Assembly (NCBI RefSeq): GCF_032598905.1
Contig: NZ_CP122458.1
Location: forward strand, 9,077,001 to 9,141,000
Source of the DNA: Streptomyces sp. 11x1
Lineage (GTDB): Bacteria > Actinomycetota > Actinomycetes > Streptomycetales > Streptomycetaceae
Direction: 5' to 3'
Length of the DNA: 64,000 nt
The notes beneath the pieces are model-generated. The model had not been told where the DNA came from. It made no database searches and saw nothing but the letters and a program-made list of their open reading frames with translations. Shown in pieces: positions 8,836 to 16,928 of this stretch (position 1 is the stretch's first letter; each line of letters starts with the position of its first letter). The position numbers were made by a program, and so were the translations under genes.

Positions 8836-9843
8836 GTGCCGGTGCATACGTCTCAGAGGAGTCACGGACAACGCGGTCGGGGCGTCGGGCTGGTGCTCGC
8901 GCTCGGGTCCGCCGTCGCCTTCGGTGGATCGGGCACGGCGGCCAAACCACTCATCGAGGCGGGGCTCGAACCGTTGCACGTGGTGTGGCTGCGCGTCGTC
9001 GGCGCCGCGCTGGTGATGCTGCCGTTGGCCGTCCGGCACAGGGACCTGGTGCGGCGGCGGCCCGCGCTGCTCGTCGGTTTCGGACTGTTCGCCGTGGCCG
9101 GTGTGCAGGCCTTCTACTTCGCGTCGATCTCGCGTATCCCCGTCGGAGTCGCCCTGCTCGTGGAGTACCTCGGGCCGGCGCTCGTCCTCGGGTGGGTGCG
9201 ATGCGTGCAGCGGCGGCCGGTGACCCGGGCGGCGGCGGTCGGGGTCGTCCTCGCGGTCGGCGGCCTCGCCTGCGTCGTCGAGATCTGGTCCGGGCTGAGC
9301 TTCGATCCGCTGGGGCTGCTGCTCGCGCTCGGCGCAGCCTGTTGTCAGGCCGGGTACTTCGTCCTGGCCGACCAGGGGAGCGAGGCCGGGGCCGAGGCGC
9401 CGGACCCGCTCGGTGTCATCGCCTACGGACTGCTGGTGGGGGCGGCCGTGCTCACGGTGGTGGCCCGCCCGTGGGGGATGGAGTGGGAGGTGCTCGGGGG
9501 CACCGCGCTGATGGACGGGACGGCCGTTCCGGCGTGGGTGCTGCTCGGGTGGGTGGTGCTGGTCGCCACGGTGCTCGCCTATGTGACCGGAGTGGTGGCC
9601 GTACGGCGGTTGTCTCCCCAGGTGGCCGGGGTGGTGGGATGCCTGGAGGCGGTGGTGGCGACCGTGCTCGCGTGGGTGCTGCTGGGTGAGCACCTGGGGG
9701 CGGCGCAGATCGTCGGCGGGCTGGTCGTGCTGGCCGGGGCGTATGTCGCGCAGCGGTCCGCGCCGGGCAGGAGGGCGCCGAGGAAGGTGGCGTCCGGTGG
9801 GGAAGGGGCAGGGGTCGGCATGTCGGTGGGTCGGGGGCGATGA
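8836..9843 (+). CDS. EamA family (DMT) transporter
   Basis: This integral membrane protein of 335 residues has two EamA repeats, about ten hydrophobic segments, and typical signatures such as FGGSGTAAKPLIEAG in helix 1, IPVGVALLVEYLGPALV and, in the second repeat, LSPQVAGVVGCLEAVVATVLAW followed by LLGEHLGAAQIVGGLVVLAG (parts quoted). The family exports metabolites or amino acids by proton exchange. The start is GTG with the C-terminal tail rich in glycine. The substrate is not predictable. It is followed by a strong hairpin. Confidence 0.85.
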   Translation: MPVHTSQRSHGQRGRGVGLVLALGSAVAFGGSGTAAKPLIEAGLEPLHVVWLRVVGAALVMLPLAVRHRDLVRRRPALLVGFGLFAVAGVQAFYFASISRIPVGVALLVEYLGPALVLGWVRCVQRRPVTRAAAVGVVLAVGGLACVVEIWSGLSFDPLGLLLALGAACCQAGYFVLADQGSEAGAEAPDPLGVIAYGLLVGAAVLTVVARPWGMEWEVLGGTALMDGTAVPAWVLLGWVVLVATVLAYVTGVVAVRRLSPQVAGVVGCLEAVVATVLAWVLLGEHLGAAQIVGGLVVLAGAYVAQRSAPGRRAPRKVASGGEGAGVGMSVGRGR

Positions 9844-9936
9844 GGTGGCCAGGGCCCGGTGACATGCGGCCGATGAGGCGGTTCGGGGCCTGAAGCCCGC
9901 GGGGGTGCGGGTCCATTGTGGTTGCTCGCGCAGTTC

Positions 9937-9959
9937 CCCGCGCCCCTTCGGGGCGCGGG
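9937..9959. terminator. Hairpin terminator, common Streptomyces intergenic form
   Basis: A perfect 10-bp stem CCCGCGCCCC with its complement closes on a TTC loop, preceded by GCGCAGTT. This version of hairpin with the CGCAGTTCCCCGCGCCCC lead is familiar from many streptomycete intergenic regions. It lies between the convergent EamA and PPOX genes and can terminate both. Confidence 0.75.
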
Positions 9960-9983
9960 TCAGGGGTGGGGGTTCGCCGGTGG

Positions 9984-10685
9984 CTACAGGGTCTTGAGGT
10001 AGGCCGGGAGTTCGGTGCCCGGGGCCAGGTCGGGGTCCGGGATCGGCGTTCCGTAGCCCTTGCGGAGGGGGACGACGCCGGCCCAGTGGGGGAGCGTGAG
10101 GTCCTCGGGCTCGTCGTTGACGCCGCCGGTGCGGGTCTTGGCCGAGACCTCGTTCAGGTCGAGGCGGATCACGGCCGTGGCCGCGAACTCCTTGCCGTTG
10201 GCGGGCCGGGAGTCCCGCGAGCGGCCCGGTACGACATGGTCGACCAGGGCGTCCAGGGCGATCCGGCGCTCCTCCGGGTCGGTCACCTGATGCGCGGTGC
10301 CGTGCACCACCACCGAGCGGTAGTTGATCGAGTGGTGGAAGGCGGAGCGGGCCAGGATCAGCGCGTCCACATGGGTGACCGTCAGGCACACCGGGAGGCC
10401 CGGGTCGGCCTGGCCCGTCATCCGCAGCGGGCGCGAGCCCGTCGAGCCGTGCACATAGAGCGTCTCGCCGACCCGGCCGTACAGCGTCGGCAGCACCACC
10501 GGGGCGCCGTCGCGGACGAAGCCGAGATGGCAGACGCACCCCTCGTCGAGTAGCGAGTGCACCAGCTCCCTGTCGTACGAGGCCTTCTGGGCGGCCCGGG
10601 TGGGGACGGTGCGCTCGCTGGGGGTGTAGGCGGCGGGCGGTGGTGTCGTCGGCCCCGGTGTCGTCGACCGCTGGGTCCCCGTCAT
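9984..10685 (-). CDS. Pyridoxamine 5'-phosphate oxidase (PPOX) family protein
   Basis: This 233-residue flavin-binding split-barrel protein includes ELVHSLLDEGCVCHLGF, LPTLYGRVGETLYVHGSTGS and SINYRSVVVHGTAHQV, typical of the PPOX/FMN-binding family. The preferred ATG is at 10685 because GGAGGG precedes it by four bases; an upstream ATG at 10697 is in frame. The gene is divergent from a MocR-type regulator with only about 35 bases between starts, and the shared DNA holds a perfect palindrome, so the regulator probably controls it. Such pairs often act in vitamin B6 or amine metabolism, but the substrate is not shown. Confidence 0.85.
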   Translation of the reverse strand: MTGTQRSTTPGPTTPPPAAYTPSERTVPTRAAQKASYDRELVHSLLDEGCVCHLGFVRDGAPVVLPTLYGRVGETLYVHGSTGSRPLRMTGQADPGLPVCLTVTHVDALILARSAFHHSINYRSVVVHGTAHQVTDPEERRIALDALVDHVVPGRSRDSRPANGKEFAATAVIRLDLNEVSAKTRTGGVNDEPEDLTLPHWAGVVPLRKGYGTPIPDPDLAPGTELPAYLKTL

Positions 10686-10697
10686 TGCGCCCTCCAT

Positions 10698-10720
10698 TGC
10701 ACTAGTGCATAATTATATTT
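10698..10720. promoter_or_regulatory. MocR operator and overlapping promoters
   Basis: TGCACTAGTGCA at 10698 to 10709 is a perfect 12-bp palindrome, and a further half site GTGCTA starts at 10721, inside the mocR start codon region. CATAAT at 10708 is a good -10 placed about 8 bases before the GTG, so the regulator mRNA may be leaderless. Palindrome plus direct half site is the usual arrangement of MocR targets. Confidence 0.6.
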
Positions 10721-12052
10721 GTGCTAGGAGAATACCTGATCGCTGGTCGACGTGCGGTCGAGATTGCCGCGAGCGTCGAGCAGGCGGTGGCGGAGGGCGG
10801 GCTGGAGCCCGGACAACTGCTGCCGCCCATGAGGGAGTTGGCGGGCCGGCTCGGCGTGAATCCGAACACCGTCGCGGCCGCCTATCGCACGCTCCGTGAG
10901 CGTGGGGTCATCGAGACCTCGGGGCGCCGGGGCAGCCGTGTGCGGTCCCGGCCGGCGACGACGGGGCGCGAGTACATCCGGGTGGAGGTCCCCGAGGGTG
11001 CGCGGGACCTCGCCGTCGGCAATCCCGACCCCGCGCTGCTGCCGCGCCTGGCGGAGGCGTTCGAGGCCGCTGCCGAGCAGGGCGACCGTGAACCGGTCCT
11101 CTACGGGGCGGCGGCCGTGGAGCCCGAACTGGCCCGGATCGCGCGGGCCGACCTGGACGCCGACGGGGTGCCGGACGGGCCGGTCGCCGTCACCTCGGGG
11201 TCGCTCGACGCCATCGAACGGGTGCTGGCCGTCCACCTCAAGCCGGGGGACACCGTCGCCGTCGAGGACCCCGGGTGGGGAAGCGTGCTCGATCTGGTGC
11301 CGGCGCTCGGGCTGCGGGTCGTCCCGGTCGGCGTCGACGACGAGGGGCCGCTCCCCGACGACGTACGAGGGGCGCTGGAGGGCGGGGCGCGTGCCCTGAT
11401 CGTCACCGACCGGGCGCAGAACCCGACCGGCGCGGCCGTGAGCGCCGCTCGCGCGCGTGCCCTGCGGTCCGTGCTGGCCCAGCATCCGGAGACCCTGCTC
11501 ATCGAGGACGACCACGGCTACCGGATCGTCGACCAGTCCCTGCATCCGCTCGCCGGGGGCACCCGCAGCTGGGCCTTCGTGCGGTCGGTCGCCAAGGCGT
11601 ACGGCCCCGACCTGCGGCTCGCCGTGCTCACCGGCGACGCGGTCACCGTTGACCGGGTGCGGGGCCGGCAGCGGCTGGGGCCCGGCTGGGTGAGCCTGCT
11701 GGTGCAGCGGGCCGTCGTCCGGCTGTGGTCCGGCGGTGCGGTGGACGCGGAGGCCGTGGCGGCGGCGTACGGGCGGCGGCGGGACGCGCTGATCGGTGCC
11801 CTCGCGCGGCGCGGGGTCGAGGCGCACGGGGTCAGCGGGATGAACGTGTGGATCCGGGTGCCGGACGAGACCGGCGCGGTCGCGCGGCTGCTGCACGCCG
11901 GCTGGGCCGTCGCGCCCGGGGCGCGCTTCCGGATGAGCGCCCCGCAGGGGATCCGGATCACCGTCTCCACCCTCACCGAGGAGGAGATCGGGAGGGTGGC
12001 GGACGCGGTGGCCTCGGCGATCGGGCCGGGGGCGGGAGCGGGATACGTATGA
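10721..12052 (+). CDS. MocR/GntR-type PLP-dependent aminotransferase regulator
   Basis: This 443-residue fusion has a GntR winged helix (residues 1 to 75; LPPMRELAGRLGVNPNTV is the recognition part) and a fold-type I aminotransferase domain. The PLP lysine is Lys292 in SVAKAYGPDLR, with NPTGA and EDPGWGS as other cofactor-pocket motifs. MocR proteins use PLP as a sensor rather than a catalyst in most studied cases. The start is GTG 10721 with no upstream ribosome binding site and a -10 just before it, suggesting leaderless translation. It probably controls the divergent PPOX gene. Confidence 0.88.
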   Translation: MLGEYLIAGRRAVEIAASVEQAVAEGGLEPGQLLPPMRELAGRLGVNPNTVAAAYRTLRERGVIETSGRRGSRVRSRPATTGREYIRVEVPEGARDLAVGNPDPALLPRLAEAFEAAAEQGDREPVLYGAAAVEPELARIARADLDADGVPDGPVAVTSGSLDAIERVLAVHLKPGDTVAVEDPGWGSVLDLVPALGLRVVPVGVDDEGPLPDDVRGALEGGARALIVTDRAQNPTGAAVSAARARALRSVLAQHPETLLIEDDHGYRIVDQSLHPLAGGTRSWAFVRSVAKAYGPDLRLAVLTGDAVTVDRVRGRQRLGPGWVSLLVQRAVVRLWSGGAVDAEAVAAAYGRRRDALIGALARRGVEAHGVSGMNVWIRVPDETGAVARLLHAGWAVAPGARFRMSAPQGIRITVSTLTEEEIGRVADAVASAIGPGAGAGYV

Positions 12053-12094
12053 GGTCAGGTCACGGCGACCGGGACGTGAGCGGGGGGATGCGCA

Positions 12095-12114
12095 TGACGG
12101 TACGTGTGCCGTCA
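12095..12114. terminator. Possible terminator between convergent genes
   Basis: TGACGG and CCGTCA form a short stem around an 8-base loop, flanked by imperfect further pairing. It sits 40 bases after the mocR stop and about 90 bases beyond the EamA stop on the other strand. The stem is modest, so this is only a candidate. Confidence 0.3.
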
Positions 12115-12204
12115 CATCAGTCGGAACGCCGACCGCGTACGTGTGATGGCACGGGCCGGGGACGTGGGCGCGGTGCGTCCGCCGGGACGCCCGCTCCCGC
12201 TGGA

Positions 12205-13134
12205 TCAGGTGCGCGGTCTGGCCTGTGTCAGTGCCGCACCCGCCAGGACGATCGTCGCGCCGACCGGGGTCGACCAGGTCAGGGACTCGCCGAGGAGTGC
12301 GACGCCGGCGGCCGTGGCGATGACCGGGATGAAGTAGGTGACCATCTGGGCCGTCGTCGGGCCGACCTCGGAGACGAGCCCGTACTGGACGAGCATCGCG
12401 ACCCCCGTGCCCAGGGTGCCCAGCGCGACGACCGCCAGCAGGGGCAGCACCGGGAAACTGCTCGGCATGCTCGTGAACACCGGGGTGACGAAGGCCAGTT
12501 GGGTGGTGGCCAGCAGTAGTTGGGCGCCGGTGAGGGAGAGGTGCGACGCGGTGGTGCCGGCCAGGGTGCGGCGGACGTAGATCCAGCCGACGGGATAGCT
12601 GAGGGAGGCCAGCAGCGCCAGCGCGGTGCCGGTGGCGTCCACGCCCTGAAAGCCCTGCCAGGCGCCGAGCACGGTGAGGACTCCGAGGAAGCCGAGGCCG
12701 AGACCGGCGACCCGCACCCGGGTGGGGCGGTCCTCGGAGAGCGCGACCAGGGAGAGGGCCATGCCCCACAGGGGTGAGGTCGCGTTGCAGATGCCCGCCA
12801 GCGTGGACGGGACGGTCAGCTCCGCGTAGGCGAACAGGGAGAACGGCAGGGCGTTGAGGAAGAAGGCGGCCACGGTCAGGTGACCCCAGGTGCGGGCGCC
12901 GCGCGGCAGCCGCTCCCGCCTCACCGCCATCGCCGCCGCGAGGACCAGGGTGCCGAACAGCAGCCGTCCCAAGGTGACCTGGAAGGGCGCGTACGCCTGT
13001 GTGCCCACCTTGATCAGGAGGAAGCTGAAGCCCCAGACGAGGGAGAGGAAGGCGAAGCGCAGCCGCCAGTCGACGGCGGCGCGGGAGCGGTCAGGGGCAC
13101 GACCGGGGGCTCGGGTGGGCGTGGCGGTGGTCAT
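12205..13134 (-). CDS. EamA family (DMT) transporter
   Basis: This 309-residue membrane protein has ten predicted helices in two EamA halves: FAFLSLVWGFSFLLIKVGT, LPFSLFAYAELTVPSTLAG and the second-half TAQMVTYFIPVIATAAGV and LLGESLTWSTPVGATIVLAG (parts quoted). It probably exports amino acids or related metabolites. It is divergent from an ArgP-like LysR gene with a 75-base gap carrying an inverted repeat, a common LysR-exporter pair. The start is ATG 13134; upstream frame has no ribosome binding site. Confidence 0.87.
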   Translation of the reverse strand: MTTATPTRAPGRAPDRSRAAVDWRLRFAFLSLVWGFSFLLIKVGTQAYAPFQVTLGRLLFGTLVLAAAMAVRRERLPRGARTWGHLTVAAFFLNALPFSLFAYAELTVPSTLAGICNATSPLWGMALSLVALSEDRPTRVRVAGLGLGFLGVLTVLGAWQGFQGVDATGTALALLASLSYPVGWIYVRRTLAGTTASHLSLTGAQLLLATTQLAFVTPVFTSMPSSFPVLPLLAVVALGTLGTGVAMLVQYGLVSEVGPTTAQMVTYFIPVIATAAGVALLGESLTWSTPVGATIVLAGAALTQARPRT

Positions 13135-13172
13135 GCGCACCACGATGGCGCCCGGTGATCTCGTAGCACAAG

Positions 13173-13196
13173 CGAGAATTGGTGAGTCGATTCTCG
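13173..13196. promoter_or_regulatory. LysR-type operator between exporter and regulator
   Basis: CGAGAAT (13173) and ATTCTCG (13190) are perfect 7-base inverted arms with a 10-base gap, in the 75 bases between divergent starts. T-N11-A-type dyads in this position are the usual LysR regulator sites. The site lies just upstream of the lysR start and over the likely exporter promoter. Confidence 0.6.
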
Positions 13197-13209
13197 TAGT
13201 ATCGCTTAC

Positions 13210-14118
13210 ATGTTGAACTTGGAGCGCCTGCGCACCCTCGACGCCCTCGCCCGGCACGGCTCGGTCAGCGGGGCGGCCGAGGGGCTGCATGTGACGACCT
13301 CGGCCGTCTCGCAGCAGATGGCCAAGCTGGAACGCGAGGTGGGTCAGCGGCTCCTCGCCAAGAACGGGCGGGGGGTGCGCCTCACCGACGCGGGGCGGCT
13401 GCTCGCCGAGCACGCCGCGCGCATCCTGTCGCAGGTCGAGCTGGCGCAGTCGGCACTGGAGGAACAGCGGGGACAGGTCGTCGGCGAACTTCGGCTGGCC
13501 GGCTTCCCGACGGCCGTCCGGGGCCTGTTTCCCGCCGTCTTCCGCGCGCTGCGCGAGGACCATCCCGCGCTGCGCGTGCGCTCACGGGAACTGGAACCCG
13601 AACTCGCCGTCAACGCCGTGATCCGGGGCGACGTCGACCTGGCCGTCGTGCTCGACTGGTACAACAAGCCGCTGCCCGTGCCCGCAGGGCTGGCCAGGGC
13701 CGCGATCCTCGACGACCCGGTGGAGGTGGCCCTGCACGAGGACCATCCGCTCGTCGCCCGGGACGAGATCGAACTGCGGGAGCTGGCCCAGGAGCCGTGG
13801 GTCGCCTGGCCCGAGGGCGAGTTCTGCCACGAATGGCTGCTCTACACGCTGCGGGCCAACGGCATCGAGCCCCACATCGCCCACCGCGCGGGTGAACACC
13901 ACACGCAACTCGCCCTGGTCGCCGCAGGATTGGGTGTCTGCATCGCGCCCCGGCTCGGCCGGGACCCGATGCCGGCCGGGGTGCGGACCGTGCCGGTGCG
14001 CCACCGTGTCCACCGCAGCGTGTACGCGGTGTGGCGCTCGGACGCCGACCGGCGGCCGTCCATCAGGGCGGCGGTGGAGGCGCTGCGGACCGCGGGCGAC
14101 GGGTGCGGAGCGGGCTGA
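13210..14118 (+). CDS. LysR family regulator, ArgP-like
   Basis: This 302-residue LysR regulator has an N-terminal helix-turn-helix (LDALARHGSVSGAAEGLHVT, SAVSQQMAKLEREVG) and a periplasmic-binding-like effector domain from about residue 90. The domain order and the ArgP-like N-terminus, plus divergence from an EamA exporter, suggest control of amino-acid export in response to the exported solute. That is an inference from gene order. The start ATG at 13210 fits the family's MLNLERLRTL beginning. Confidence 0.88.
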   Translation: MLNLERLRTLDALARHGSVSGAAEGLHVTTSAVSQQMAKLEREVGQRLLAKNGRGVRLTDAGRLLAEHAARILSQVELAQSALEEQRGQVVGELRLAGFPTAVRGLFPAVFRALREDHPALRVRSRELEPELAVNAVIRGDVDLAVVLDWYNKPLPVPAGLARAAILDDPVEVALHEDHPLVARDEIELRELAQEPWVAWPEGEFCHEWLLYTLRANGIEPHIAHRAGEHHTQLALVAAGLGVCIAPRLGRDPMPAGVRTVPVRHRVHRSVYAVWRSDADRRPSIRAAVEALRTAGDGCGAG

Positions 14119-14151
14119 ACCGCGAGAGCGTCCGTCGGCCGAGGGGGCCGG

Positions 14152-14619
14152 TCACGGCGAGCCCAGTTTGCGGAAGTCCCAGGACGCGACGGCGTCCGGT
14201 GTCAGACGTAGCCAGGCGTGCCTGCCGTCGTGGGGCATCTCGTCGATGCCGAAGTTCTTCCGGGCGAACAGCCGCTCCACCTCGACGAGTTCGGGGACGG
14301 CCTCGCCCGTGCGCGGCACCTCGCCGACGAAATCGACGGTGCCGGACAGTTCGACGCCGCGCAGTTCGCCGTACTCCTCGCCCGCGTCGACCACGACGGC
14401 CACGCGCGGGTCGCGACGCAGCGCGGACCAGCGTTTGCTGCGGGTGATCGAGTAGAGCCAGAGTGCGGTGCCGTCCCAGACGAACCAGAGCGGGCTGATG
14501 TGCGGGGCGCCGTCGGACCCGACTGTCGCCACCCGGCAGGTGCGCTGCGTGCTCAGGAACGCGTCCAGTTCGGAGGGTTCCATCATGATCTTCCGGCCCC
14601 GGCGTTGGGTGACGGTCAT
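14152..14619 (-). CDS. PPOX family (FMN/F420-binding split barrel) protein
   Basis: This 155-residue split-barrel protein contains LDAFLSTQRTCRVATVGSDG, PHISPLWFVWDGTALWLYS and ALRRDPRVAVVVDAGEEY, the standard order of the PPOX/deazaflavin-binding fold. It may reduce an unknown substrate with a flavin or F420. It is convergent with the LysR gene and divergent from the isochorismatase-like gene. No ligand-specific residue can be recognised. Confidence 0.82.
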   Translation of the reverse strand: MTVTQRRGRKIMMEPSELDAFLSTQRTCRVATVGSDGAPHISPLWFVWDGTALWLYSITRSKRWSALRRDPRVAVVVDAGEEYGELRGVELSGTVDFVGEVPRTGEAVPELVEVERLFARKNFGIDEMPHDGRHAWLRLTPDAVASWDFRKLGSP

Positions 14620-14726
14620 GGAGTCTCTCTTTCTGACATGGCGTCAGAAGAGCATCGGTCGTCTTCCGTCCCTGCGCAAGGGGCGTTACGCTCCACCGCC
14701 CGATCGCCGGCGACAGGGGGAGCGTC

Positions 14727-15404
14727 ATGCCCGCGTACGCGAGTGAGTCCGAGCGCCGACGGGAATTGGGCGGGCTCCTCGATCCCGCCACCACCGTTCT
14801 GCTGACCGTCGAGTGTCAGCAGGGTGTCGTGGGACCCGACGGCGCGCTGCCCGAACTCGCCCGGGAGGCCCGGTCGTCGGGGGTGCTCGCGCGTGTCGCC
14901 CGGTTGGTCACCGCGGCCCACGGGTGCGGGGCGCAGGTCCTGCACGCCGTCGCCGAGCGGCGGCCCGACGGCCGGGGGGCCAACCGCAACGCACGGCTGT
15001 TCCGCGCGGCGGAACGGCTGCCCGTACGGCAGTTGACGGGCAGTGAGGCCGTACAGGTCGCGCCGCCCATCGAGGTCGCCGAGGAGGACATGATCGTACG
15101 GCGGCTGCACGGGCTGTCCCCGCTGGCGGGCACCGACGTGGACGCGCTCCTGCGCAACCTGGGCTGCCGCACCCTGGTCGTCGCCGGCGTCTCGGCCAAC
15201 GTGGCCGTGCCGAACGCGGTGTTCGACGCGGTCAACCTGGGCTACACGGTGGTCGTGCCCGGCGACGCCATCGCGGGGGTGCCTGCCGACTACACCCCCG
15301 CGATGATCCGTCACACCCTCGCGCTGGTCGCCACGGTCGCGACCACGGACGAGGTGGTGGAGTGCTTCGAGCGGCCAGTTGGCCGCGCGTCCGGCGAACG
15401 CTAG
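14727..15404 (+). CDS. Isochorismatase-like protein lacking the catalytic cysteine
   Basis: This 225-residue protein has the isochorismatase-like cysteine hydrolase fold: TVLLTVECQQGVVG at the N-terminus, LVVAGVSANVAVPNAVFDA in the middle, and a C-terminal helix. In active members the first motif has an aspartate (VxDxQ) and the later one a cysteine (TNVCV-like). Here the aspartate is glutamate and the cysteine position is alanine, so ordinary hydrolase activity is unlikely. It overlaps the convergent Rieske gene by four bases. Confidence 0.78.
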   Translation: MPAYASESERRRELGGLLDPATTVLLTVECQQGVVGPDGALPELAREARSSGVLARVARLVTAAHGCGAQVLHAVAERRPDGRGANRNARLFRAAERLPVRQLTGSEAVQVAPPIEVAEEDMIVRRLHGLSPLAGTDVDALLRNLGCRTLVVAGVSANVAVPNAVFDAVNLGYTVVVPGDAIAGVPADYTPAMIRHTLALVATVATTDEVVECFERPVGRASGER

Positions 15405-15913
15405 GCGAGGGTGATCGAGTCCCCGGACACGGTGACCTGCTTGGCCGGCAGCGCCTTCGTCGCCGGTCCGCTCTTCACACTGCCGTCCGCGATCGAGAAG
15501 TTGCTGTTGTGACAGGGGCAGTTGATCACGCCGTCGGCGATCGTCTTCACCGCACAGCCCTGATGGGTGCACACGGACGAGAACGCCTTGAACGTGCCCG
15601 CCTCGGGCTGGGTGACGACGACGCCCTCGCTCTCGAAGATCTTGCCGCCGCCCTCGGGGATGTCCGCGGTCTTCGCGATCTCCTTGCCGCCCGCGTCGCC
15701 GCCCGTGCTGCCGCCGGCCGTGTCGCCTCCCGTGCTGCCGCCGGAGTCGGCGTTCGAGTCGCCCCCGGCCCCGGCGCCGGACGAACTCGACGCCGACGCG
15801 TCGTCGTCCGATCCGCACGCGGTCAGCGCGACGGCGAGCCCCGCCACGCCGGCGGCCGCCATCACGGTGCGACGGCCCGGGATCGAAGCGGGTTTGGTCG
15901 TTTCGCTGGTCAT
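15401..15913 (-). CDS. Rieske [2Fe-2S] Tat lipoprotein
   Basis: This is a 170-residue secreted protein. A twin-arginine signal (GRRTVMAAAGVAGLAVALTAC) ends in a lipobox, so it should be exported folded and anchored on the outer face of the membrane. A serine/glycine linker of about 50 residues follows. The Rieske domain carries CTHQGC and CPCHNSNF, the two Cys-X-His pairs that bind the cluster. The start is ATG 15913, with GGAAGGA upstream. It probably carries electrons at the cell surface; partners are unknown. Confidence 0.88.
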   Translation of the reverse strand: MTSETTKPASIPGRRTVMAAAGVAGLAVALTACGSDDDASASSSSGAGAGGDSNADSGGSTGGDTAGGSTGGDAGGKEIAKTADIPEGGGKIFESEGVVVTQPEAGTFKAFSSVCTHQGCAVKTIADGVINCPCHNSNFSIADGSVKSGPATKALPAKQVTVSGDSITLA

Positions 15914-16116
15914 GCTGACGATTCCTTCCGAGATGGCTGCGCGCTTTCGCCCATGAATACGGCGGGTCTGCGCTTGAACGTTCAGACAGGGTGCACATCT
16001 TGACCTGTCCGGGATCATGACGGCGTCAAAAGCAGCTGTCCGAAAGCTGTCGGTCGGCGGCGCCGCCGGACGCGGGGCGCACCCTGGGGCCGTCGGTACG
16101 CCGGCAGCCTGGGCCG

Positions 16117-16221
16117 ATGCTCAAGGAAGTCAGCGCGACTTGCTACATCGCGCCGTTGCGGGAGTGCGGCTCGCTGCCCGGTCTCGTCGGGGGTGACGAC
16201 CGCGGGACGTACGTCCTGTAG
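16117..16221 (+). pseudogene. Remnant of HipA-like kinase N-terminus
   Basis: From ATG 16117 the frame reads MLKEVSATCYIAPLRECG and goes on to a TAG at 16219, 34 codons. It resembles the start of the widespread streptomycete HipA-like kinase (MLKEVTATRY...PLREGGSLPG type). The remainder of that gene is missing and unrelated phosphoketolase sequence follows directly. It is a truncated relic at the left edge of the anaerobic island. The family assignment rests on memory of the N-terminal motif. Confidence 0.5.
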
Positions 16222-16245
16222 ACACCCGGCCCGGCCTCACGCGGT

Positions 16246-16435
16246 TACCACGGTCACCCCTGGCTGATCCACCGCCTGGCCTACCGCCGCACCGGGCACA
16301 AGAACCTGCACGTTCGCGGCTACAAGGAAGTCGGCACCACCACGCCGTTTCGACATGGTCGTCGGCAACGACATGGACCGCTACCGGCTGGGCATCGACC
16401 GGCCCGAGGTCGCCGACTGGACCTGGGGCAGCTGA
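16246..16435 (+). pseudogene. Phosphoketolase C-terminal remnant (frameshifted)
   Basis: The frame from 16246 reads [20 protein letters not shown] and continues [14 protein letters not shown], then after one extra base [18 protein letters not shown] to a TGA at 16433. This matches the conserved phosphoketolase C-terminal block ([28 protein letters not shown]..TPFDM). Only about 60 codons survive, with a frameshift near 16349. Phosphoketolase makes acetyl phosphate, so the island may once have had a further fermentative route. Confidence 0.7.
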
Positions 16436-16777
16436 CCGGAGCTGGTTCTGTCGCCTCGGTCACCCTGGGCCGGGGCGGCTCGCGTGACAGTCGCGGCAGC
16501 CTCCTCGCCCTAACACGAGGCACACCAGCACGGAAGGGGCAGCCGGACCCGGACGATGGCCCACTGCGCCCTCCCAGTGGTGGTGCACAGGACGGTTGTA
16601 TGGAACCGGCGGAAAGGACCAGCCACAGACGCGGGGCAGCAGCCGTCATCTGTTCACCGCGCAATCAGGATCCGCGAGAAGCGGATGGTCCTTCCGCCGC
16701 TTTTCCTGCCCGACCATGTGCGGCAATCGGTCGGCCGCGCAGTGCCTCAGGCCACCCGGGCGGCGGGCCTGCGCAGA
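16436..16777. other. Intergenic region before the pfl promoter
   Basis: About 340 bases without a convincing gene. Short frames here have no ribosome binding site, and I recognise no protein fragment. It probably represents decayed DNA between the phosphoketolase relic and the pflB control region. Confidence 0.4.
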
Positions 16778-16815
16778 GGGCCGAACGGCCCCAGGGCAAA
16801 GGGGCCGGACGGTCG
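16778..16815 (+). promoter_or_regulatory. Tandem DevR-type boxes upstream of pflB
   Basis: A perfect palindromic box GGGCCGAACGGCCC (16778 to 16791) is followed by a weaker copy GGGCCGGACGGTCG (16802 to 16815), centre spacing 24 bp. They lie 114 to 151 bases before the pflB ATG. The form GGGMC-N4-GKCCC is that of the mycobacterial DosR box. I infer control by the DevR-like regulator at 25622. Confidence 0.6.
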
Positions 16816-16928
16816 CGGTGACGGGTTCCTGGCGGCCCTGCCCCGGACCACGGTGGGCGACGAGCATCGTCGGTGGAGCCGAACGCGGAGATCCCACGGA
16901 CGGTGTCGTGAACGAAGCGGAGGCAGTG

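Noticed and set aside
9937..9959. GC-rich hairpin as a DevR box
   Set aside because: The stem CCCGCGCCCC closes on TTC, without the 5-4-5 layout, and matches the common streptomycete terminator form.
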